A stretch of 64,000 nucleotides of DNA from Trichostrongylus colubriformis (taxonomy: Eukaryota > Nematoda > Chromadorea > Rhabditida > Trichostrongylidae). A program made the translations under genes and the position numbers. Below the pieces are notes generated by a model. It was not told the DNA's origin, ran no database searches, and saw only the letters and a program-made list of their open reading frames with translations. Location: contig OZ022261.1 of NCBI GenBank assembly GCA_963978905.1, positions 27,277,686 through 27,341,685 on the forward strand. The letters run 5' to 3'. The stretch's first letter is position 1, and every line of letters starts with the position of its first letter. This document shows, in pieces, positions 57,801-64,000 of the stretch.

Positions 57801-58724
57801 ATACAGCTAAGTGGATCAGCTAACCCGGTACAGATGTCAACCTCGAGTTTTGTGGAGGGATTTGAGAGGGCAGTGATCCACAATGATAGCAACTATGCAG
57901 GGTACGATCAGTGGCAATCTCTTTGATGACCAACATCTATATTTTCTTTTAGAGATAGTGATAGGGGGTATATGTGCAATGGGACTCCTGAACTGGGTCA
58001 CGCAAATGAAAGCTAGGGGTTTGAGAAGAGTATAGCGAAATTTCGCAAAAAAAAGAGTGCCGCCGGACTTTATACGAGCGACTTCTTCAACAGCTACGAC
58101 TTGTTTTAAGCCAGCCCGCCCCCTTTTTTCGGCCATACCCGGCCTTTATGAGAATAAACGGCGGAAAAAGGTCTTATTTCTAGGAGTTTTGACCGTTTCA
58201 TTCCCGTTTTTCTTCACTTTCGCACTATTGCACGTCAACCTTCATTTTTGATGAACTTTCCATATTCGATCCGAATAACCCTATCACTGCCTTTGAGTTC
58301 TACTTTTTGTACCCGTTTATGGCTGCACAACTCCGCTGCTCTGTTGAGCGGTAGAGCTCGGTTCTGCTAGGGGAACTTTTCATGTGTGATACTGTTTTCT
58401 TATTCGTCGTCCACTTTTGTGCAGACATTCTGTGACAAAAGCGTGCGGTTGAAAGGCTATGTAGCTCGAAGCTTGTCGCTCTGCTTTGAGATGCTAGTTC
58501 CTTCCTTCTGCCGATATACAGGTGGGAGGGGCACACGGCTCTTTCCAATTCTTCTTTATGGGTAGTATAGATGGCACGTAAGACAGGTGGAAATTGATTA
58601 ATTATGAATTCTTATTGAAAGCTTTTTGATGTATGAACAGTTCCAGGACGACGACACAAGCGACGACATTGCCTATACCCATCAGGATGATAAGAGAGGC
58701 GCGAAATTCATCAGATTCGGCTGA
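39821..58724 (+). CDS. flp-5: FMRFamide-like neuropeptide precursor, flp-5 type, three exons over 18.9 kb
   Basis: The precursor is cut in the secretory pathway and its peptides are C-terminally amidated to act on G-protein coupled receptors at synapses and muscle. Exons 39821-39894, 44609-44717 and 58647-58724 total 261 nt and join in phase (2, then 0) to an 86-residue protein. Order: a signal peptide starting MSPRYTYAVVFIISLLVL with a likely cut near AAQ, a short acidic spacer, then APKFIRFGR, GGGAKFIRFGR, spacer SGTNTWDDD, KR and GAKFIRFG at the stop. Gly supplies the amide; cleavage is at single Arg or KR. Family and exon layout fit nematode flp-5. Introns of 4.7 and 13.9 kb are packed with repeats. 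No frame breaks. Confidence 0.93.
39895..41249. other. flp-5 intron 1, first part, no feature recognised
   Basis: No repeat or exon supported. Confidence 0.4.
41250..41556 (+). repeat. Interspersed repeat, copy 2 of GTCGAGGATTCCTCGA family
   Basis: Begins CAGGGTACACTGGGAGTCG and ends CCTGGGTGTGCTCTG; the two ends are weak inverted repeats (CAG-GxACAC and GTGT-CTG). Homologous to 29862-30231. Confidence 0.65.
41557..44608. other. flp-5 intron 1, rest, no feature recognised
   Basis: About 3 kb of AT-rich sequence without supported features. Confidence 0.4.
44609..44717 (+). CDS. flp-5: flp-5 exon 2, two FIRFamide peptides
   Basis: The acceptor ATTTTTTAG ends at 44608; the donor GTAAGT starts at 44718. 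One base completes a Ser codon with exon 1. It encodes the acidic spacer, APKFIRFGR and GGGAKFIRFGR, then SGTNTW, ending in phase 0. Confidence 0.95.
44718..45309. other. flp-5 intron 2, no feature recognised
   Basis: At 45131-45165 a short stretch resembles sequence at about 46110-46145 next to the RTE fragment. Nothing else is supported. Confidence 0.35.
45310..45566. mobile_element. Palindromic MITE with about 118-bp arms
   Basis: Left TTACCTTCTTGTAACAGTAG and CCTTGGGTAACTAGTCAGGC mirror GACTGCTTACCCAAGG and CCAAGAAGGTAG on the right. The arms pair over almost the full length with a short centre near 45435. Confidence 0.8.
46110..46400 (-). pseudogene. RTE-like non-LTR reverse transcriptase fragment
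   Basis: On the minus strand the motif-C block LRFADDIELIKPIKQEA is readable (about 46260-46320), preceded in another frame by RQLEWDESG. FADD is the catalytic motif of RTE-type reverse transcriptases. Only this short, frameshifted piece remains. Confidence 0.7.
46401..47515. other. flp-5 intron 2, no feature recognised
   Basis: Short open frames only; nothing supported. Confidence 0.35.
47516..47770. mobile_element. Palindromic MITE, GCGAGTGCGAGTCG family, copy 2
   Basis: The ends GTGTGGCGATTGGT and ACCAAACGCCACAC are inverted. It shares GGCGAGTGCGAGT and GTACTGACGGCGCCGCGA with the copy at 31363-31700. Confidence 0.65.
47771..49309. other. flp-5 intron 2, no feature recognised
   Basis: AT-rich; nothing supported. 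Confidence 0.35.
49340..49475 (-). mobile_element. tRNA-like repeat flanked by inverted arms, copy 1
   Basis: On the minus strand 49380-49451 folds as a tRNA cloverleaf: acceptor GTGTCGG with CCGACAC, D-stem GTGT/GCAC, anticodon stem TATGC/GCATG, T-arm GCGGGTTCGGGTCCCGT. The anticodon loop CCGAAAA lacks U33, so a working tRNA is unlikely. CTGAGTTA and TAACTCAG flank it in inverted orientation, the same arms as in the MITE at 49575-49812. A degenerate second copy is at 60403-60473. Confidence 0.7.
49575..49812. mobile_element. Palindromic MITE with about 95-bp arms
   Basis: The arms begin TTTTGATATTTTTTGATTTTA, contain CTGATTATCGCCGCAGCGCG and TACTACTAG, and end ATGCTGAGTTATG, mirrored on the right. 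The central loop is about 40 bp. Related arms flank the tRNA-like repeats at 49.4 and 60.4 kb. Confidence 0.85.
49813..50155. other. flp-5 intron 2, no feature recognised
   Basis: Contains one of two direct CCCAATAGTATT copies (about 50050 and 50327) that bracket the next hairpin. Confidence 0.35.
50156..50268. repeat. Imperfect hairpin repeat
   Basis: GTTGGGTCTTAGAACGATTACA and TTGTAATCGCTTCGGAACCTAAC are inverted, with outer CGAGCTA and AGCTCG pairing. Confidence 0.5.
50269..51080. other. flp-5 intron 2, no feature recognised
   Basis: A TTACCAATTATTTTTGGTGCAG segment is directly repeated about 47 bp apart near 50894 and 50944. Nothing else is supported. Confidence 0.4.
51081..51639 (-). 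mobile_element. TTAA-ended MITE, copy D (reversed)
   Basis: Starts TTAAAGACATCATTAGGGG and ends CCCCTAATGATGCCTTTAA, a good inverted pair with TTAA at both edges. Internal sequence matches the reverse of copies A and B, with extra sequence around 51225-51260. Confidence 0.9.
51640..54243. other. flp-5 intron 2, no supported gene
   Basis: Holds a 107-codon open frame at 52540-52863 with no recognised domain and a G run at about 52868-52878. A minus-strand stretch near 53800-54040 loosely resembles the end of a mariner-type transposase but is too degraded to call. Confidence 0.35.
54252..54477. mobile_element. hAT-like palindromic MITE with 8-bp target duplication
   Basis: The arms run from GGTTGGGACACACGAATCTAG to AATAATTCAGACAATTTG and are mirrored on the right. 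The direct repeat ATTGGGCG flanks both sides (54244-54251, 54478-54485), the 8-bp length typical of hAT insertions. Confidence 0.75.
54486..55084. other. flp-5 intron 2, no feature recognised
   Basis: Nothing supported. Confidence 0.35.
55085..55322. mobile_element. Palindromic MITE with a 20-base G tract
   Basis: The arms start GGGGTCAAATCAAGTCG and mirror CGACTTGATTTGACCCC; the inner parts pair through AGACGCAA and CCTAGGCTTAGGCTAAA. The left arm has 20 consecutive G (55101-55120) opposite only 7 C in the right arm. AATCCT flanks both ends as a likely target duplication. Confidence 0.85.
55323..56369. other. flp-5 intron 2, no feature recognised
   Basis: Nothing supported. Confidence 0.35.
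56370..57150. repeat. Inverted pair of about 125-bp repeats, plus repeat-family copy 3
   Basis: Positions 56370-56495 recur in reverse orientation at about 57025-57150, roughly 80% alike by eye (ACTCGACGCGCTTTT, GATTCTCTGA). The adjoining 56540-56633 matches the start of the repeat family at 29862 and 41250, ending GGTGTACCCTG. Confidence 0.6.
57151..58154. other. flp-5 intron 2, no feature recognised
   Basis: Short open frames without family features. Confidence 0.35.
58155..58296 (-). mobile_element. TTAA-type MITE, diverged partial copy E
   Basis: GGTCTTATTTCTAGGAGTTTT, a TTCTTCACT block and TATCACTGCCTTTGA align with the end of copy D but with many changes. The other half is not recognisable. 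Confidence 0.5.
58647..58724 (+). CDS. flp-5: flp-5 exon 3, last FIRFamide and stop
   Basis: The acceptor ACAGTTCCAG ends at 58646. It opens in phase 0 with acidic residues, then DDKR, GAKFIRFG and TGA. The terminal Gly directly before the stop supplies the amide. Confidence 0.95.
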   Translation, partial: DDDTSDDIAYTHQDDKRGAKFIRFG

Positions 58725-58860
58725 ATGGTTGATGATCGTTGGGATTCCCTCTTCGTACTTCAGCACACTCACCGTACTCGCCATCCATCACCACAGCGTC
58801 TTCATTCTCCTCTCTACTTTCATCCGTTGAATCTGGCTGTCATTGCTGCTGCACATAAAG

Positions 58861-58866
58861 AATAAA
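58861..58866 (+). terminator. Polyadenylation signal for flp-5
   Basis: AATAAA lies 137 bases after the stop codon. Confidence 0.5.
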
Positions 58867-59620
58867 GGCAATTAGTTAATATATTTGTTGATTCACTCTT
58901 AAGAGTGCTAGTAGAGGGAAGAATAAAAATTTCAAGAGTGTCTTCAATAGATATAACGCGAACAGAACAGGACCAATATGCATGGTCATTTGGTGATAGG
59001 GCATTATCATGCTGACATGATTGACATGAAACAACTTTTCAAATAAGTTCGCCCCACAATCCAAACCAAGTTCATCGTCTGAAAAACCCTAACTAGTATG
59101 GACAACAGAGTCGTTCCGCTAATTTGGAGAGCAGATTTGTGCTTCTTGCCCCAAGACGAATACGGTGGTATATGCTTCTCCTCCACTTTCAACCCCACAT
59201 TAGTCGAACTTCAGCAAGTTCTGACGAATATTTCCATTTCTAAGTTTGAGGACAGACCTCACTCTATCACTAAACTCCGTAACAGCCTTCTGCACGAACA
59301 GGATCGGGAGTTTATTCTGAGTGCATATGATGTGTCACCTCAACACGGCAAAATCGAGATTTCGTCTCCTTCGTGCATAATCTTGCTAAAGTCCGTTCGC
59401 TCTGGGTACCTGAGAGGATTCATATTGGGTGGTGCCCTTAAGTATTCCGTTTTTCCAAGGCTCCCAACATCCTTCTTTTCGAAGTATCAAAACGTGCCAT
59501 TACCCCACAGAAAATTCGGAGGGGTTTGAGGTATGAAAAACGACACTACGGATCATAGCAGCGGCGTCCGGTAGCAAGAGCCCTGTGGGTCCGATATCAA
59601 GAGCTCTGTGACCCATGAAC
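58867..59620. other. Intergenic with one uncharacterised open frame
   Basis: A 143-codon frame at 59098-59529 on the + strand (Met-Asp-Asn start) has no recognised domain and no clear splice or promoter context. It could be a single-exon gene, an exon or chance. Confidence 0.25.
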
Positions 59621-60154
59621 AAAGGCAGCATTAGGGGAAACTCAGACGAAAAGTAAAAGAAGTAATGAATCTGAAAGTCGAGATCCTAGTAACAGAACAG
59701 TGGAAAAAACGGATAGAAATGGCCAACATACAAGGAATAGAACCCCCTTCCCCCGTTGATCCTCAACGCGGACGACCCTTCCGCCAAGAGGCGGACACAC
59801 CGAACGAAATTTCCATTGGCATGCTGCCAAGTAAACACAAGGGAATGTTCGCAAATACGACAGCATCTTTTCCCTGAAGTGAGCTTCAGGCTGATACTGC
59901 GAAAGCGCGCCGCAATACCTTCGATCTCACCGCATATCCTTGACCGCTCTCATCGTAGCCAACCAGGTATCACGTCGCTTGGAGGCGGAGTCGATCGTCC
60001 AAAGGCGTCAGCTCTTATCCGTTGCGCCACTTCTACAGCTCGGGAGCGACTTTTTCATCACGATTTCGCCACAGATAGCCGCTCATAGTTTTCATGTAAG
60101 TAACCTCTTCTAGGAATTTCTCAATAACCACATTGCCCCTAGTATTGTCTTTAA
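59621..60154 (+). mobile_element. TTAA-type MITE, copy C
   Basis: Starts AAAGGCAGCATTAGGGGAAA and ends AGTATTGTCTTTAA. Same orientation as A and B with moderate divergence; the left TTAA has been lost. Confidence 0.85.
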
Positions 60155-60309
60155 GCGGACCTTTACACCGTACGTGCTCTAAAGCCCGACTGCGCCGACT
60201 GAAGGCTCCGTATTTTGATGAAGGTGAAAGTGGTGAATCTCAGCTTGCTCCTTTTTCTGAAGAACATGAGCCGTGAGCAAAATTACTTTTTTTTCATACC
60301 CCCTGTATA

Positions 60310-60505
60310 TTTTCGAAGTTGGTTTTGTTAGCTGCCGATTTTCGCCGCAGCTCGCGATGCGAAAGTTGTTACAAGTGTGCTGAGTTGTGGGTAAAAGCCT
60401 TCGTCTCGGACGGGACTCGAACCCGCACTATGCTTTTCGGGCACATGTGCTGATCCATTACATCGCCTAGAACCCTTTCGCCCTAACTCAGCTTCTGAAT
60501 CATAT
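60310..60505 (-). mobile_element. tRNA-like repeat in MITE arms, copy 2
   Basis: The left part (GATTTTCGCCGCAGCTCGCGATGCGAAAG) follows the MITE at 49575-49812. Positions 60403-60473 on the minus strand match the tRNA-like head at 49.4 kb, with the same CCGAAAA loop and an intact B box GGTTCGAGTCC, but mispaired acceptor stem. Confidence 0.65.
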
Positions 60506-60797
60506 CATCGCCAGATGTGCGATGATTCTCACAACCTGCGTCTGGCGGGGGCGGGGCATAAACTGTAGGGCAGACCGGGAGGTCTAAGCCTATTTTTACC
60601 TTCTCCTGTAAGCGTCCAATAAAGACGTTCTACCTGCTCTGTTCTGTACTCTGCTGAGCCGCTCTTATTATTTATCAATATACCACTGAACCACCTATAA
60701 CGGTAAAAAGAGGTAAATCAACCTCTAAAGTCTCTAGCGCCCACTACAAATCGTATCTTTACCAAGGCTATGGGCCCATAGCTCTAGTGACAGTATA

Positions 60798-62366
60798 CAG
60801 TGCGTTTCATAATTATAAGGTCACCCCCAAATTTTCGGTTTTCAGGAGAGACAGCTGACCGAAAACTTTCTAAGTATTTTTTATAGATTCCTCACCACAG
60901 GAAACCTTCCAATACTATTTTTGATAACATTACCTTACAGCCCGACATTTTTATGAATATTTTCTGATTTTTGTGCCGTTTCATAATTATAAGGTCACCC
61001 CGAAGAAACAGAAAATTTGCTAGAGTTAACAGCGCATGCGAAGGAGCTTATAATCTATGGCCCTCTCCTGTTTAAGAACGACATTAACAAGCAGATTCGG
61101 TGAAGTAAAAACAAAATTTTGGAGAACCTCACCACAGATATTGTTCCAGTCTTCAACGATTGCCTGTTTCAGCAGTTTTGCCTCTCAGAATTGACGACTG
61201 TCGGGGTAAATATTTGAACCGAGGTCTTCTAGATCTTCCTAATAGAGCTGAGATTAAGACTACATGTTATCTATGGCTGGACGTTTCTATTTCGGAACTT
61301 TAACCGCAATTACGTTGAATGACCTACGTGGACTACAGCCTTGTCATGCTGTTAGACGCAATTATGAAGAGCCGCTCGGCTCCAAAAGGCAACTGATTTC
61401 TTCATGGGATCTTCTAGCAGTCTCTGGAGTCCATTCTGCAGGTTTCGCAGGCAGGGTTTAATGGAAGCTCATTGCCGAAAAGAACTTAAGAGATCACCTT
61501 TCTCCTACAAAAATTGCCAGGGCTCCCGAAGATTGGAGCACTTCTCAGATCAAGCTATTACTACCTTTACACGTCAGCACCATACAAATAGAATATTTTC
61601 AGACTCAAAAATACAATTCAGCTGATATTACTCGCATGCAGGGTGCAACTGCTATGCAAATTCAGTTTCGTTCAATCCGTGCCTGAGAACAACTTTACAA
61701 ATTGAAGTCGTGCGGCCTTGTGGTGTGCCGTGGGCCTCGGAAACTACTTCGTCATCTCTTTAGTGATGTTTCTGCTCTTTCTCGTTACTGTACGCGCTGT
61801 GGTCCCAGACAATGAATGGTTCAACTCCAAATAAATCTGCTCCATGAAGGTGGTGCTGTAGGAAGTGGTCCCCGAAATCCCTTTCTCGTTAATGACAATG
61901 ATTTCACGTGGGAGTCCAGAGCCTGAAAAACATGTGAAGACACCGACTGACTCAAATGCTATCTAACTGAGCGCAGGAATCTTCCTATTTTTTTTAGAAA
62001 TGCTCTCAAATCGAGCCCAGCACCACGAGAATCCCGAATCTGGGCTTTTCTCTCGGAACACAGCAGCTAGCCACAAGATGATTCAGCATGTATCACGAAG
62101 ATGTATTGGGGATACATATCCACCTTCACAGTCTTGCTGGAGCCTCAACTTCTTTCTTTTTTCAGGGTGACCTTATAATTATGAAACGGTGCAAAAAAAC
62201 GAAAAATACTGTTAAAAACATAAGGTAAACGAGACTGCAACCAAAAATCGGATACGGTGTTATTTCAGGTGAGGAATCCGCCTATGAGACTAAAAAAATT
62301 CCTTTATGGGGTGTTGTCGAGAAAACCTGGAATTCAGGGGTGACCTTATAATTATGAAACGCACTG
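60798..62366 (+). mobile_element. Tc1-like transposon with double (IR/DR) terminal repeats
   Basis: The ends CAGTGCGTTTCATAATTATA and its complement are flanked by TA (60796-60797, 62367-62368). About 180 bp inside each end the block CGTTTCATAATTATAAGG recurs (about 60983 and 62163-62190), giving about 205-bp inverted repeats with a direct-repeat site at both edges. The centre keeps scraps of a + strand Tc1-type transposase, such as RIFSDSKIQF near 61590, the position of the FSDE motif. The element is inactive. Confidence 0.85.
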
Positions 62367-62368
62367 TA

Positions 62369-64000
62369 CGTACAAGGGGTCGGGGCCGACCATAATTTTA
62401 CCTGCGCTAGTAATGAGGCATAACCTGGTTTTCATAAAACATATTATTTATTACAATTTCTACTATTTACAGTTACTAGAGTAGAATAAGAAAACTGTTC
62501 CACTTCTTTATTGTTCGCACGGTAAAGGCTATACATACGCCGGTGTTTCCTTTACACAATGGCATATACCGCTTAAAAACGACACCGCCACGGTAGCATG
62601 CCATGAACGCGCAGACGCCACTGCAGTACACCTTCCCAGAATCAACCTAATTTGGAACACGATTTAGACAGTTGGCGGCTTGGATTCAAAACACTGGAAA
62701 AAATTCACCTGCAATATCATCGTGGGTATATAGAGATCGTGATCGAAATTCACGCCAATACAACGCAAATATCAAGTAAACATAGATCCAACTCATAAGT
62801 TTGATATTCATCACAGCAGACACGAAGTGAAATTTTGCAGACTTTCATAAGAAGGAAAAAGGACAGAACTTGACATTTCACAGGAATAGGATGACTGTTA
62901 AAAATTAATTTCATAAAGGATAACACCAGTACCTAGTACTGATCTTCACATAGCATATTCTCATGTAGAAATGAAGGCACTTTAAAGCTCAGACATCTTC
63001 ACAAAATACGATGAAAAGCAATCGAGTAGCATAGACATAAAAATAATGAACAGAAGAACCACTGGTCTACTTCTGAGTGTTGTTCATAGAGGAATCAATC
63101 ACTCGACAGAAGAAGTTAACGACTGCACCGTAGCCTGAGATACGTGCCATGCTCACTACCATAGAATTTGTAGATACTGGGCAGTACGCCGAGCTTCTTT
63201 GAGCGAGAGCCCACTCTCAGGAAATATGGGGGGCCACTTTACAGTTACACATAGCACTTCAAATTGTGTTCCAGTTTTTTAATCGAAGCGTAATCTAGCC
63301 AAAAATAAAAATAGTTTCCACAACTACGCAATTCAAGGTCACGGACCTATTGCAAGCTTCGCAGCATGTGTCTTCGAATCGGATCTAAAATCAGTTGAAA
63401 TGCTGCGTATGCCCCCACTCGCTGGTCCTATTGGAGTGCTTTTGCCTCGACAGGGCCCCGACAAGAAAAAGTACCCCTTGAACGAAATTTCTCACAACCA
63501 TATACTTCGCTGCTCTTCACGCGTACATTCGAGTCTTCAGGGTGAGCAAGACTAGGCTTTAACGGTCTTATCTTTGAGAGCATCACACCTGCTCATGATA
63601 AAGGAACGACATCAGAAAAAAAATTGACGTTTCCCTTATCATGGACACAACCCGTGCACCTAATACAGTAAAAGACGGAGGGAAATTCGCCCTCACAATT
63701 TTTCAAGTTCTTGCACCTCCTCTATGAACGACACCAAGTTCTTAGAATATTTTCACAAACTTGAGATTTCTTATGAGGACCTCGTATCACCACAACTCAA
63801 CGAGGGGAAAAGAGGAAAGTACATAACCAATGATAGATTCATATATAAAACTTTTCTATCTAAGGAACTTCATATCTAATCTAACTATTCACAGAAATGA
63901 TTCCTAAATGTTCAGGCACCTTATTAGGATGGAGTGCAACAGAATTCGAGAATATTACGCAACCGCATCGACACGGTGATACCTTCATGCACTGATCGCG
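62369..64000. other. Intergenic, no feature recognised
   Basis: AT-rich sequence to the window end; no exon, repeat or RNA gene could be supported. Confidence 0.4.

Noticed and set aside
59098..59529. 143-codon gene
   Set aside because: Open frame only; no domain, signal or splice context to support a product.

Overview
The window is nuclear DNA of a nematode, most likely a clade V rhabditid/strongylid (hookworm-like) species. This is inferred from a neuropeptide gene encoding three FIRFamide peptides (flp-5 type), a carboxylesterase gene with nematode-style introns, and a dense load of nematode-type transposons (gypsy, BEL/Pao with an envelope-like region, mariner, Tc1, piggyBac, many palindromic MITEs, tRNA-derived SINEs). 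No bacterial features, CRISPR arrays or rRNA were seen.

Only two host genes can be supported, both on the + strand and both made of small exons separated by transposon-filled introns. (1) The 3' part of a type B carboxylesterase gene: six exons at 7070-7152, 9431-9584, 11684-11856, 24260-24404, 27829-27958 and 29690-29767, all joining in matching codon phase and carrying the catalytic-His motif. Its 5' exons lie outside the window or were not found; its last exon is uncertain. (2) A complete flp-5-like neuropeptide precursor of 86 residues in three exons (39821-39894, 44609-44717, 58647-58724) with a 13.9-kb second intron.

Layout. 1-5280: minus-strand gypsy/Ty3 element (5' LTR, PBS, gag, broken pol), cut by the window start. 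5280-30050: carboxylesterase territory. Its introns hold a foldback element (5.6 kb), a decayed mariner (6.2-7.0 kb), a decayed Tc1-like transposase (7.6-8.4 kb), a young BEL/Pao element with two LTRs differing at one site (13913-24010) inserted into a TTAA-ended MITE, and a piggyBac-like element with TTAA and perfect 14-bp TIRs (24719-27534) that carries a chromodomain exon spliced in phase to a piggyBac cysteine-rich C-terminus. 30-39.8 kb: intergenic, with hairpin MITEs, a second MITE copy and a SINE. 39.8-58.7 kb: flp-5-like gene, whose introns hold many palindromic MITEs, tRNA-like repeats and an RTE reverse-transcriptase fragment. 58.7-64 kb: another MITE copy, a tRNA-like repeat, a Tc1 element with double (IR/DR-type) terminal repeats, then about 1.6 kb with nothing recognised.

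The most unusual features are the chromodomain-bearing piggyBac-like gene, the BEL/Pao element whose envelope-like part has a two-glycoprotein (Gn-Gc-like) layout fused in frame to pol, and the tRNA-like heads embedded in a palindromic MITE family. All calls come from reading the sequence and motif recognition; no database search was possible.
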